A stretch of 43,199 nucleotides of DNA from CAYXVF01 sp964468125 (GTDB taxonomy: Bacteria; Myxococcota; XYA12-FULL-58-9; CAYXVF01), in the NCBI GenBank assembly GCA_964468125.1, contig CAYXVF010000052.1:1-43199 (forward strand). The letters are read 5' to 3'. The position numbers and the translations under genes were made by a program. This document shows positions 8,988-17,907 of the stretch, piece after piece; positions within the stretch are counted from its first letter, which is position 1; each line of letters begins with the position of its first letter. Below the pieces are notes generated by a model that was not told the DNA's origin, did no database searches, and saw nothing but the letters and a program-made list of their open reading frames with translations.

Positions 8988-9008
8988 AGGGATGAACTCG
9001 GAGGCATG

Positions 9009-10517
9009 ATGCGCAAGCGCGTTTTGGGTGCGGCTGTCTTTGCGTTGCTCGTGGTCTCACCCGTCTCCGCCGGTCCGGACCCGATGTCCTCCGAGGAAGA
9101 GATCGCGAAGCTGCAACGCGGCCTCGACGAGATCATGGATTTGCCGTCTCTCGCGACGGCAAAGGTCGGGCTCTTGGTCCGACGCCTCTCCGACGGCAAG
9201 ACACTCTACGCGCACCATCCTGAGCTGCCGCTCGTGCCGGCCTCGAACATCAAGCTCGTCAGCACCGCGGCGGCGCTCCATTACCTGAAGCCGAATTATC
9301 GCTTTCGCACCGAAGTCTACGGTGAGCCCGACAGCAAAGGGGTGATTCGCGGCGACCTCACATTCAAAGGCCACGGCGACCCATGGCTCGTACCCGAGCG
9401 CGTTTGGCAGTTTGCAAACCGGATGTACTACAACGGCGTCCGGCGCGTGCGGGGCAACATCGTGGTGGACGATTCGTTTTTTGCCGGCGACCGCCATGCG
9501 ATCGGCATCGAACAAGACAGCTCGTCCTTCTCATACATGGCGCCGACGGGCGCGCTTTCCGTGTCATTCAACGCAGTTGGGATCCACGTAAAACCGGGAC
9601 TCGAAGTCGGCGATCCCGCCACGATCCTGCTGGAGCCTCGCTCGGCCTATGCGGAGGTGAAGGGCGAGGTCGAGACCGTTCGCCGCGGGCGCACCTGGAT
9701 CGACGCGAGCGTCGAGCCTCACAAGGACAGAAGCGTGGTCCAGATCGCCGGCAAGATCAGCACGACGGACTCGGGACGGCGCTACTGGCGCCGGATCGAC
9801 AATCCTCCGATCTACGCGGGAGAAGTGATCAAAGCGACCCTAGAGCAGGTGGGCATTCGTGTGGATGGCAAGGTGGTCACGGGGCTCGCTCCGAACGACC
9901 GGGACCCCTTCATGCATTTGGGCTCGCCGCCCCTCGCTGAGATTATCGACCGGGTGAACAAGCACTCGAACAACTTCATGGCCGAGCAGACCGCGCGGGT
10001 CCTCGGGGCGGAGGTCTTCGGAGCGCCGGGTACCTGGGAGAAGGCGGCGATGGCAATCGACACGTTCCTGGTGGAAGAGGTGGGCCTCAAACCGGGCTCC
10101 TACGAACTCAATAACGCGAGTGGCCTTCACGACGTGAACCGCTTCAGCGCCGAGCATCTCGTGAAAATTCTCGAATACATGCAGGAGCAGCCGGACATCA
10201 GCACCGAGTTCATCGCCTCCCTCGCGGTGGCCGGAGGCGCGGGAACGCTCGCCTACCGCCTCCGCGACACCGACGCCGAGCTGATGGTCCGAGCCAAGAC
10301 CGGGACGCTTTCGATCTCCGCTGCCCTTTCCGGCTTCATCACCACCCAAAGCGGAGAGATCTTGGCGTTTTCGATGTTGGTAAACGATTATCAGACCCCG
10401 ATCGCAGAGGTCTGGGAAGCGCAGGACAAAGTAGGTACGCTCTTGGCGACGACCTCATTCGGTCCTTCGCGCGGTCGCATTCCCGCGCCCACCGCGTCGA
10501 CCGTGAGCATCAAATGA
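9009..10517 (+). CDS. dacB: D-alanyl-D-alanine carboxypeptidase/endopeptidase (PBP4 type)
   Basis: Penicillin-binding protein of the S13 (PBP4/DacB) family, about 502 residues, acting in the periplasm to trim or cut peptidoglycan peptides. It has a signal peptide (VLGAAVFALLVVSPVSA), the SxxK motif in PASNIKL (Ser79 and Lys82), the SxN motif in NKHSNNFMAEQ and the KTG motif in RAKTGTLS. The large insert between SxxK and SxN is typical of class C PBPs. The second of two adjacent ATGs (9009) is preferred because GGAGG lies four bases upstream; 9006 is the alternative. A terminator-like hairpin precedes it. The next gene starts three bases after the stop, so the two are probably co-transcribed. 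Confidence 0.93.
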   Translation: MRKRVLGAAVFALLVVSPVSAGPDPMSSEEEIAKLQRGLDEIMDLPSLATAKVGLLVRRLSDGKTLYAHHPELPLVPASNIKLVSTAAALHYLKPNYRFRTEVYGEPDSKGVIRGDLTFKGHGDPWLVPERVWQFANRMYYNGVRRVRGNIVVDDSFFAGDRHAIGIEQDSSSFSYMAPTGALSVSFNAVGIHVKPGLEVGDPATILLEPRSAYAEVKGEVETVRRGRTWIDASVEPHKDRSVVQIAGKISTTDSGRRYWRRIDNPPIYAGEVIKATLEQVGIRVDGKVVTGLAPNDRDPFMHLGSPPLAEIIDRVNKHSNNFMAEQTARVLGAEVFGAPGTWEKAAMAIDTFLVEEVGLKPGSYELNNASGLHDVNRFSAEHLVKILEYMQEQPDISTEFIASLAVAGGAGTLAYRLRDTDAELMVRAKTGTLSISAALSGFITTQSGEILAFSMLVNDYQTPIAEVWEAQDKVGTLLATTSFGPSRGRIPAPTASTVSIK

Positions 10518-10520
10518 GCG

Positions 10521-11072
10521 ATGGAACCCGAACTCCCTGAGCTGTCCCAACTCCACGCCAAAATTCGGCAGCTGCGTGCGCTCTACGAGCAATACTTTCA
10601 GGGGATCGAGCGGATCGAGCCGCTCAAGCAGCGCGAAGAGGTCAAGAAGATGGTCAGCAGGCTCGACGGCCTGCGTCGCAACAACACCGCCTTCAAGTTC
10701 CAGCTCAACAGCGCGAAACAAACCCTGCTCACCTACGAGCAGTACTGGAACCGAATCGCGCGACAGATCGAAGAAGGGACCTACAAACGCGACAAGCTTC
10801 GCGCGCAGCGGCGCATCAACAATCACTCGGGGCCCGCCAAGAGCGCCGGGCATCCTCCGCCCAAAGAGGAGGCGGAGCTCGAGCAGCTGCACCGCGCCTA
10901 TCTACGCGCACGCACCCAGGTGGGCGATTCGCGGCCCGTTCCGATGCAGAGCTTCGCGACCACGGTTGCGAAACAGACCGCGGCGATCAAAGAACGCTTC
11001 AACTGCGACCATGTCGAGTTCAAGGTGACCGTTAAAGACGGCCGGGCGATCTTGAAGGCGATCCCGCGCTGA
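10521..11072 (+). CDS. Coiled-coil protein with a FKFQ...GTYKRD motif
   Basis: A 183-residue soluble protein, mostly helical and highly charged, starting three bases after dacB. The block around residues 50-95 (FKFQ, then YEQYWNRIARQIEEGTYKRD) resembles a short domain that I recall from myxobacterial proteins of the MXAN_5187 C-terminal type; this is from memory and tentative. The C-terminal 40 residues (FNCDHVEFKVTVKDGRAILKAIPR) look like a small beta unit. There is no signal peptide, so it should be cytoplasmic. Function unknown; co-transcription with dacB does not by itself show a role in cell-wall work. Confidence 0.75.
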   Translation: MEPELPELSQLHAKIRQLRALYEQYFQGIERIEPLKQREEVKKMVSRLDGLRRNNTAFKFQLNSAKQTLLTYEQYWNRIARQIEEGTYKRDKLRAQRRINNHSGPAKSAGHPPPKEEAELEQLHRAYLRARTQVGDSRPVPMQSFATTVAKQTAAIKERFNCDHVEFKVTVKDGRAILKAIPR

Positions 11073-11077
11073 CGAGA

Positions 11078-14000
11078 CTAGAAGTCGATTCCGACGTTCA
11101 GCCGGACGTCGGTGTCTTTCTTGACGCCGTCCGTGTGGCTGACCGTCGCCTCTGCGAACAGGCCGTCTCTGCCGCGAAGGCGTAGGCCGCCGCTCAGGTA
11201 GCGATTCTGCACGTCGAAATTGCGGTCGGCCCCCGCTCCGACGCTGCCGGTCACCCAAAGCGGCCCCCTCAGGCGAAGCGCTCCATGCAGTAGACCTGTG
11301 TGCGTGTTCGGTTCGTGGAGGTCGATGATGTCGTTGTCGGGTACGAGGCCGGCGGGACTCAGAGCGTAGGCGGCGCCGAGCTCCCAGTTCTCCCGTCGAA
11401 GAATACCGTGCACGGTCGGCGAGCTCGGCAGACGCAGACGGTCATTAGGAACGTCCAAGCCACCGAGTGTCAGATTTGTACCCGACAGGGCAAAGTGACT
11501 GCCGGCGAGACCGGTGAAGAGATAGACATCGGTGGACTCACCCAAAGTGAAGTTCGTGGCGATGCCGAGCGCATGCAGATTCGTGATATCAGGACGGAAG
11601 TTGTACCCCGAGTCTTGGAATCGGTGCGGGCGAAAGTCAGATGGCAGCGGCTCGACGGGTGCGTTGTCGAAGGGGTCGTGTAAAAACTGCCGCTCCATCC
11701 CGAAGCTGACGACCGGGCCCGTGCGAAAGCGCCGGCCGCCGACCTGAAAGCCGATCACGTTCGGGCCCCCCATCCAGCCTCCATCCTCGTTATTGAAGGC
11801 GACGCGGGAGATGTCGAACAGGTCGCGCTCGAGCTCGCGAATTACCAGCGGTTCGTAGGCCAACTGGAGCTGCGTTCTGTCGTGCCCGCTCGCCTGAACG
11901 ACACCGAGCAAATCGATTTTCCCCGTGCCGCCTGGCGTATCGACGCGAAGCTGCGCGAGATTGCGCCGTGTAAATCCGCTCATCAGCACTTCCCTGGCAC
12001 TGTCGATACTCAGGCGAATGGGACCAAAGTCCGTTTCGGCGACGAAGCTCATCGTCACCTCGGAGTCACCCGCGCTGTCGAGTGCGAAGTGAATCGCGCG
12101 AATACGCTCGCCGTTCGCGAGCCGCTCGTCGAGGGTTCCGAACGCCGCCCGGACGTTCTCGATCACCTCGGCGTTGAGCGTGATCGACCCCAGACCGTCC
12201 AGGTTTTCATCACGAACTCGGATGACCGCGTCGCGGACGTTCTCGAGCACAATCCCATCATCGCCGATCTGAAAGTCGAAGACCGCGAGGCTACCGCTGG
12301 CACGCAACGGTCCGTCACTCCCGGAGAACTCCGTGTCTCGGTTCGAGAAACGATAATGACCGGGCTCGACGAGCTCGATGTCGCTTCGCCGGGTCCGCAA
12401 CCACGCGCTCAGTCCCTCGTGACTGAAGTCGATGCGTCCCGCGCCCGTGCTGAGTGAAGCCGCGGAAAACTGCCCGTCCTCGCCGAGGCGCAGGCTTGCT
12501 TCGCTGACCTCACCGTCGGGCATGATCACCCGCAGACGACCCAGTCCTTCGAGGTGCCCGTCGAAGTTGCCGGAACGCGCTACGATTTCTTCAACCGAGC
12601 CTTCCGGGTGAATGAGCTCGATCTGGACGTGCTCGAGATCGACGCCTGCGCGTCGCCATTCATCGTCGATTCGAACGAGCCCGTTCGCGACTGCGTTCTC
12701 CAGCGTCATCAGCGTGCGCGCCTCGCTCGCGAGAAGCTGCCCCATGCCCAGGGTGGCGTCCAAGTCGCGGACGTCCGGGATTTCGGCGACTTGATTGAAG
12801 CGCAGATACCCGTCGTAGAGCGTGGCAACGCTCTCGTCCGGCGTCACGAAGCCATTGAGGTCGCGCCATCCAAACAACGCAGCGCTCGTGCCGATGTCCA
12901 AGGCGCTGCCTGCGATGATACCCGTGCCAAAACTGAGCGTTTCGACGCCATCGGCGGTGAGAGAGGCATCGAGACGCGCCGTACCCGACTGCTCGACGTT
13001 GAAGGTGTATTCCTCGTTGTCACCGTGAACACCCGAGAAGCTCAACCCCGTGCCCCGTCCGCGAAGCGTGGTCGTATCGAGGACCGTGTCACGCTGTGCG
13101 TTGAGGGCGAGTGTCCCCACGCCGATCTCACGGAAATTGCCGAGCTGACCGGTGTAGCTCGCGGCGTCGGTGGTGAGCACGTAGTCCTCGGTCCCCTCGC
13201 CGAAGGTGCCTTGGAAGAACACGTTGTTCCCTTCAACCGCCTCGCCGTCGATGTTCGGATCGCCGTCCTCGACGCTCACCTGTGAGAACTGAGCCTGAAT
13301 CAGCGCGATTTCGCCGGGCGTGGGAGCCTCGATCAGCACCTGATTGCCACCGGAGATCTGACCGACGAGCCCCTCCGGGCTGCGGTACTCGCCGGAGTCT
13401 GCGGTCAAGAGCACGCGACGGATGGAGCCGTCTGGATGAAGCGAGCCGTCCGCGGTCGCGAGATTCACAAATCCGGTCCCCTCCTCCGAGGACAGGAGAT
13501 CGCCGCGGGTGACGTTTGCCGCGAAGTCAACGCCCAGCAGCTCGTCGTTTTCTCCGCGAGTGTAGTGCAGGTCGAGCCCGTTACCACCACTCACCCGGAT
13601 ATCGAGGGGAGTGCCGCCATCGTTGGGCTTTGACGTGAGTCGCCCCTCACCCACCGATGCGTTGAGGTGTACCGGATTGCCTCGTTCGTCAAAACGCAAG
13701 CGCGAGGCTAGGCCGTTGTCCTCGCTCCGACTGTCGTTGATGCCGACGCGCCAGTCCTCGTCGTCGTAGAGCGCGTCTTCGGCGGTGACCTCCGCCAATC
13801 GAAACGTCCCATTGTCATTCGCTTGCAGCGCGACGGTCGCGAGACCCTCCGTGCTCAGGTCGAAATCGCGGTCCCCCTCGGCCAGGGCTTCCTCAGTTGG
13901 CGCCACTGAAAGTCCACTCCCCGCGAAGGAGAGGCGTGTCAGCCGTTCGGTCTCGAGGTCCTGCTCGACCTCGACGTGATCGAGGTCCGAGGTCCCGAGA

Positions 14001-15841
14001 GCGTATCCCGCGATCTCGCCGCTCAGGGTCGACGGGCCTTCGCCCGCGCCGGGGGGCTTGGGCGTGTCCTCATCCCAACCGTCGATGCGAAGCAACGCCG
14101 TGCGGCCTCCCGTCGTATCGTAGATGGCTGCGAGTCGCTCGCCCCGGACCGAATCTCCCGTTCCGTCGAGCTCGAGCGTCTCGCCGGTGAACGTGAGGCG
14201 ACCGTCTTCGACCCAGATGATGCCATTCCGACCGGAGACCCGCGGCTCGTTCAAGCTCGGCTCGTCGTCGCCGGAGAAGTCGTAGGTCAGATCGCCTATG
14301 TAGCGCAGGCCGTAGGAATGCTGCTCTCCGTCTACGACGTTCGAGCTCAGGACGAAGCCCTCGGACGCGGTGATCGGTCGGCCGGCGAGAAGGCCGCTGG
14401 TGGGTCCTTGGGTCGTGAAGACGACGGTCGAGTCATCGCCATCGCGGGTGGCGTTCACGCCGATCGCATCCGTCTCAAACGCGTAGTCCTCGTTGAGCCG
14501 AATGAAAACGTTTCCGGTTGCGAGCCCCTGAAACGCCTCTCGTCCGTCTTCTCCCCGCACCCGGTCAAAGACGACCCGGTCCGCCTCGAGGCCCCAGTCG
14601 CCATTCACATCGAGATCGATGTTCGAGCCCGTGCCTCGGACGCCGTTCTCGTCCTCCGTGATCGAGACCCCCACGCCCGAGAGCGCGGAATCGCCGAGCT
14701 GCGCGTCCACCCCGAGCACGCCCAGCGTTGCGCGGTCGCCGTCGTGGCCCGAGCGAAACCCGGTGAAGACGAGCCGGTCGCCGCCATTCAGGTACACGAG
14801 CGCGTCCGCGGTGTTCGACGATGCGCTGCCATCTCCGGCGGTCACCGACTGGAAGTTCTCGATCGCAAAGCCATTGCCGTCCGAATCGAAGGCCGCGACG
14901 TTTCCGTTGATGCCGTTTTGAAGATCGCTGAGGCTCAAAGAGACCTGATTGACCGTGACGAGGTCGCCCTCCACGAGTGCGTAGATCCCAGGCGATTGGG
15001 CCACGAGTCGGGTGCCGTCCCATTCCACCTGCGAGCCGGCTGGGACGAAGAGGCCGGGCAGCACGATCGGAACGAAGGTGTTGTACTCGCCTTCCGGAAG
15101 AAAGGTGCTCGCCAGCTCGCGGACCCCGGTGGAGAAAGCGGCCATGTTCTCGGCGTAGCCCTGAAGGGAGTTGGCGAGACCGACCTCCGCGTCAAAGAAG
15201 AGCGCCTCGAGCACATCGCGGTGGGCGCCGTTGACGCCCGCGGTGAGGCGACGAAGCTCCTCGTCGAGGCGGTCGTCGACCTCGGGAACATCGACCGCGC
15301 CCGGATCCGGATCGCCGATTCCGAGGTCTACGAGATACTCGTTCAACGCGCCTCGAACGTCGCCTTCGGTCAGCGCCTGGAGATCGAGGTCGTCGATGAT
15401 CGCACGCACGTCGTCGTAGAAGGGTTCGATCTCGTTTCCATGCGTTTCGAACGCCGAGTCGAGCTGCCTGACGAGGTCGTGGCCGTAGGATTCATCCCGG
15501 CGAGGCGGGAGGGGAGCGAAGCCGTCCCGCGTGCGCGGGCTCAGGCGCTCCAAGGCATAGAGCTCGGTGAAGCCACGACGAGCTCGCTCCGCTGCACCCA
15601 TGCGGGGCAGGGTCTCGCCCTGGGCAAGCCGGAGAGCACCCCCGGATGGAGGAGCGAGGGCCACAGCACTGACGTTGGGCTTGGGACGCGGGAGCGGTGC
15701 GGTTTCGAGCGAGTCTCGGACTTCGCCGGCCGAGTCCTCGTGCGCGGGCTTTCGCGGCGGGAGCGGGACCGCCTCGTCGGTGAGGCCCACGGTGCCTTGC
15801 TGTGGCGTCCGCCCCCGAGGTCCGTCCACGTTTTCTGTCAT
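11078..15841 (-). CDS. Giant beta-rich protein with barrel-like C-terminus, no signal peptide
   Basis: A 1587-residue protein I cannot assign to a family. Residues 1-120 are Pro/Arg-rich with repeated short motifs (PLPPRKP, PLPRPKP, PLPPRRD). Residues about 120-260 are helical and acidic. From about 260 to 1330 there is a long run of degenerate repeats of short strands rich in Gly, Asp and Thr; the pattern of a strand ending in LTADSG or VTAED followed by a Gly turn recalls OstA/LptA-type beta-jellyroll repeats, but only loosely. The last roughly 250 residues look like an outer-membrane barrel, ending TDVRLNVGIDF with a terminal Phe. There is no N-terminal hydrophobic segment from the ATG at 15841, which conflicts with an outer-membrane site. 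It is 65 bases downstream of the desulfurase gene. Codon use looks like the neighbours. Confidence 0.8.
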   Translation of the reverse strand: MTENVDGPRGRTPQQGTVGLTDEAVPLPPRKPAHEDSAGEVRDSLETAPLPRPKPNVSAVALAPPSGGALRLAQGETLPRMGAAERARRGFTELYALERLSPRTRDGFAPLPPRRDESYGHDLVRQLDSAFETHGNEIEPFYDDVRAIIDDLDLQALTEGDVRGALNEYLVDLGIGDPDPGAVDVPEVDDRLDEELRRLTAGVNGAHRDVLEALFFDAEVGLANSLQGYAENMAAFSTGVRELASTFLPEGEYNTFVPIVLPGLFVPAGSQVEWDGTRLVAQSPGIYALVEGDLVTVNQVSLSLSDLQNGINGNVAAFDSDGNGFAIENFQSVTAGDGSASSNTADALVYLNGGDRLVFTGFRSGHDGDRATLGVLGVDAQLGDSALSGVGVSITEDENGVRGTGSNIDLDVNGDWGLEADRVVFDRVRGEDGREAFQGLATGNVFIRLNEDYAFETDAIGVNATRDGDDSTVVFTTQGPTSGLLAGRPITASEGFVLSSNVVDGEQHSYGLRYIGDLTYDFSGDDEPSLNEPRVSGRNGIIWVEDGRLTFTGETLELDGTGDSVRGERLAAIYDTTGGRTALLRIDGWDEDTPKPPGAGEGPSTLSGEIAGYALGTSDLDHVEVEQDLETERLTRLSFAGSGLSVAPTEEALAEGDRDFDLSTEGLATVALQANDNGTFRLAEVTAEDALYDDEDWRVGINDSRSEDNGLASRLRFDERGNPVHLNASVGEGRLTSKPNDGGTPLDIRVSGGNGLDLHYTRGENDELLGVDFAANVTRGDLLSSEEGTGFVNLATADGSLHPDGSIRRVLLTADSGEYRSPEGLVGQISGGNQVLIEAPTPGEIALIQAQFSQVSVEDGDPNIDGEAVEGNNVFFQGTFGEGTEDYVLTTDAASYTGQLGNFREIGVGTLALNAQRDTVLDTTTLRGRGTGLSFSGVHGDNEEYTFNVEQSGTARLDASLTADGVETLSFGTGIIAGSALDIGTSAALFGWRDLNGFVTPDESVATLYDGYLRFNQVAEIPDVRDLDATLGMGQLLASEARTLMTLENAVANGLVRIDDEWRRAGVDLEHVQIELIHPEGSVEEIVARSGNFDGHLEGLGRLRVIMPDGEVSEASLRLGEDGQFSAASLSTGAGRIDFSHEGLSAWLRTRRSDIELVEPGHYRFSNRDTEFSGSDGPLRASGSLAVFDFQIGDDGIVLENVRDAVIRVRDENLDGLGSITLNAEVIENVRAAFGTLDERLANGERIRAIHFALDSAGDSEVTMSFVAETDFGPIRLSIDSAREVLMSGFTRRNLAQLRVDTPGGTGKIDLLGVVQASGHDRTQLQLAYEPLVIRELERDLFDISRVAFNNEDGGWMGGPNVIGFQVGGRRFRTGPVVSFGMERQFLHDPFDNAPVEPLPSDFRPHRFQDSGYNFRPDITNLHALGIATNFTLGESTDVYLFTGLAGSHFALSGTNLTLGGLDVPNDRLRLPSSPTVHGILRRENWELGAAYALSPAGLVPDNDIIDLHEPNTHTGLLHGALRLRGPLWVTGSVGAGADRNFDVQNRYLSGGLRLRGRDGLFAEATVSHTDGVKKDTDVRLNVGIDF

Positions 15842-15882
15842 ACTCTATCTTACCTGCTCGCAACCTCCGTGGCTCGATTTCT

Positions 15883-15897
15883 CAGAACAGCGTTCTG
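15883..15897. repeat. Short palindrome upstream of the giant gene
   Basis: CAGAAC-AGC-GTTCTG is a perfect 6-base inverted repeat with a 3-base centre, about 45 bases upstream of the giant protein's start and just past the desulfurase stop. On the plus strand a run of six Ts begins four bases after the repeat, so it could be a weak terminator for antisense transcription; on the minus strand it could be an operator. The 3-base spacing does not fit the GAAC-N4-GTTC LexA box. Confidence 0.3.
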
Positions 15898-15906
15898 GTG
15901 ATTTTT

Positions 15907-17010
15907 TCAATCGAGCGCCGCGAGAGCGCGCATGCGCTGCACTGCACCTCGCACCGCTTCCGCGGCCACTCGGATCGACTCCAGGTCACAGTCGGCCCTC
16001 AAGGAGAATCGGACCGTCGCCTTGGCCTCCTCGGGGCTAAACCCCATGGCGAGCAGGATCGGCGAAGGCTCGATCGACCCGGAGGCGCATGCGCTGCCGG
16101 TGCTGACCGCGATCCCCTCCATATCGAGCGCCATCATCAAACCGTCCCCCTCGCAGCCCTCGAACCGGACGAGACTCGTGTTCGGCAAGCGGGGGTGGCG
16201 AGCGCCAACCACCTCGACGCCCTCCAGAGAGCCGAGCTCGCTCTCGAGCAGGTCCCGCAACGCGCTCGATGGAGTGCCGCGCATCGCGGCCAGAGCCGCG
16301 CGCACCGCCGCGAGTCCAGGAAGATCGTAGTCAGCGACGCTCGCCTTCGGATGGGCCGCTTCAATCGACCGAGCGAGCTCGCCGAGCCCCTCCCGCACCC
16401 AGACGAAGCCCAAGCCCGTGAGACCCCCGAGCTTGTGTGCGCTGAAGGTCGCGAGGTCGACATGGTCGAGCGGCGGCGCGACCCGACCGACGGTTTGCAC
16501 GGCGTCGATGTGCAGCAGAGGGCGGCGGTCACCCAGAGCAGATGCGATGGCCTCGACCGGTTGGAGCACTCCCGTCTCGTTGGATGCAGCGATCACGGAG
16601 ACGAGTCGTGTTTGCTCAGTTACGGCCCCGGCGATTCGCTCCGGGTCCAGGCGGCCATCACGTGCGGCCGCGATCCGGGTGACGGAGCACGCCCCGCGTC
16701 TTTCCAAGAGGCGCAGAGTGTCACCGACCGCCGCGTGCTCGAGGGCCGAGGACACGGTGTGAGGGTCAGGGTCGTCGCTCGTTTCGAGCGCCGCGCGAAT
16801 GGCCCAGCCATCGGCGGCAGTGCCCCCACGAGTGGGAAAAAGCCGGCCGTGAGAGCCGCCGAGCATGGCGGCGATGTCCGCAAGCCATTCGGCAGCTCGC
16901 GACCGAGGGTCGGAAGGCGGCCCCTCTGTGAGCTGTGCGGCGTAGGCCTGTAGAGCCTGCGGCGAAGGCTCGAGGTCAGCATTCGCATCGAGGTAAATCA
17001 GTGGCGTCAA
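15907..17010 (-). CDS. Divergent cysteine desulfurase (NifS/IscS-like)
   Basis: A 367-residue class V aminotransferase-fold protein. Retained family features are the PLP-stacking His92 in ALEHAAV, SNETG (Asn144), HIDAVQ (Asp169, Gln172), the PLP Lys193 in SAHKLGG and the catalytic Cys308 in STGSACASGSIEPSPILLAMG, followed by VRFSL with Arg334. It should therefore bind PLP and could form a persulfide. Unusual points: the N-terminal block YLDNNATT is replaced by YLDANADLEPS, the GATESNN block reads GGTAADG, and the Gly-rich GGGQExxxRxGTxN stretch after the PLP-lysine region is missing, with about 13 unrelated residues in its place. It overlaps ribA by four bases (ATGA). A specialised sulfur-transfer role is possible; the substrate is unknown. 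Confidence 0.8.
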   Translation of the reverse strand: MTPLIYLDANADLEPSPQALQAYAAQLTEGPPSDPRSRAAEWLADIAAMLGGSHGRLFPTRGGTAADGWAIRAALETSDDPDPHTVSSALEHAAVGDTLRLLERRGACSVTRIAAARDGRLDPERIAGAVTEQTRLVSVIAASNETGVLQPVEAIASALGDRRPLLHIDAVQTVGRVAPPLDHVDLATFSAHKLGGLTGLGFVWVREGLGELARSIEAAHPKASVADYDLPGLAAVRAALAAMRGTPSSALRDLLESELGSLEGVEVVGARHPRLPNTSLVRFEGCEGDGLMMALDMEGIAVSTGSACASGSIEPSPILLAMGFSPEEAKATVRFSLRADCDLESIRVAAEAVRGAVQRMRALAALD

Positions 17011-17693
17011 CTATCGAGACGGTCGACCGGGATGATGTGCCCGGAACGTAGGGCCTTGGTGGAGAGGTAGTCGCGGTTGTGGGGGTTTGCTTGCATGACA
17101 ATCGGCAGACGCGTTTCGACCTGCACTCCATGCTGCTTCAAGCCAAAGATCTTGCGCGGATTGTTGGTGTAGAGCTCCACCGACTCGATCCCGAGCAGCT
17201 TCGTCATCAACGCTGCAACGGAGTATTCGCGAAGATCGTCATCGAATCCCAGGTGGTTGTTCGCGTCTACCGTATCGAGGCCCTGCTCCTGCAGCGCATA
17301 GGCTCGAATCTTGTTACCGAGACCGATGCCGCGGCCCTCTTGGCGCATGTAGAGAAGAACCGCACGGTCGGATTTCCCAAAACTCTCGAGAGCGTATTCG
17401 AGTTGGTCGCGGCAGTCACAGCGCAGCGAGCCCATCACGTCACCGGTGAGGCACTCTGAGTGAATGCGCATGGGCACAGGTTCTGGACCCTGCAGGTCGC
17501 CACGCACCATCGCCAGGTGCTCTTTGTCGTCGATGTTGTTGCGGAACACCACGATCTGAAACTCACCGTTGCGGGTCGGCAGCGTGGCGCGAGCGTAGAC
17601 CTCGACCCAGACATCTCCTTCGCAGATCCGTTCACCGACGGCTGGAAGGTCGGAGCCGCTCAGGGCTTCCAGGTCTCGAGAAATCGTTGTCAC
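17007..17693 (-). CDS. ribA: GTP cyclohydrolase II
   Basis: RibA (228 residues) opens the imidazole ring of GTP at the first step of riboflavin synthesis. The zinc site is visible as the three Cys in RIHSECLTGDVMGSLRCDC. RQEGRGIGL is the catalytic stretch and YTNNPRK the guanine-binding block. It is a stand-alone GCH II, not fused to RibB. Its stop overlaps the start of the desulfurase homologue. I looked in the roughly 215 bases upstream for an FMN riboswitch and did not recognise its conserved core. Confidence 0.95.
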   Translation of the reverse strand: MTTISRDLEALSGSDLPAVGERICEGDVWVEVYARATLPTRNGEFQIVVFRNNIDDKEHLAMVRGDLQGPEPVPMRIHSECLTGDVMGSLRCDCRDQLEYALESFGKSDRAVLLYMRQEGRGIGLGNKIRAYALQEQGLDTVDANNHLGFDDDLREYSVAALMTKLLGIESVELYTNNPRKIFGLKQHGVQVETRLPIVMQANPHNRDYLSTKALRSGHIIPVDRLDS

Positions 17694-17907
17694 TTGTCTT
17701 GTCCTGGTTTCACTCGGGTCGGCGAAGTCGCTAGCAAACCCGTCTAGGTTAACAAAGGGTTGTTACGGCAAAAAACTTGCCGGCATCGAGTCTCAAAGCC
17801 CCCCTAGACCTCAAGTTAAGATGGGGGCCATCGCTCGTTTTTCAAGTGCGATCCGGTCCGAGCTCCAGGAATAGTGAAAAAAACACGGTAGAACGGCCGC
17901 TCAGGGC

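Larger units (their letters stand above)
8483..9008. other. Long non-coding region before dacB
   Basis: About 525 bases have no gene I can support. One frame is open for 120 codons from 8647 to a TGA that overlaps the dacB start (TGATG at 9007-9011), but its product has no recognisable family. The first 200 bases are AT-richer than the flanks. Two 8-base runs of C (8742-8749 and 8820-8827) follow similar TTGGATT words. Perfect inverted repeats are present at 8802-8808/8830-8836 (GCGGATT/AATCCGC) and 8841-8845/8850-8854 (GGCCC/GGGCC). A terminator-like hairpin lies at the downstream end. A structured leader or small RNA is possible but not shown. Confidence 0.5.

Noticed and set aside
8647..9009. 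120-codon frame ending at the dacB start (TGATG)
   Set aside because: No family similarity, Cys/Trp/Pro-rich low-quality translation, and it spans hairpins and C runs; kept only as a note on the leader.
15883..15897. LexA-type operator upstream of the giant gene
   Set aside because: The palindrome has GAAC and GTTC but three bases between them instead of four, and no SOS gene follows; kept only as an unassigned palindrome.
13976..15901. 641-codon open frame on the plus strand
   Set aside because: It is the reverse-strand shadow of the giant protein gene in high-GC DNA; its translation is Arg/Val/Asp-rich with no domain pattern.
15802..16953. 383-codon open frame on the plus strand opposite the desulfurase gene
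   Set aside because: Composition is that of a codon shadow (Arg/His/Ala rich, no motif), while the minus strand encodes a PLP enzyme.
17694..17907. Possible FMN riboswitch upstream of ribA
   Set aside because: I looked on the minus strand for the conserved FMN-element core and did not find it; only short unrelated hairpins are present.
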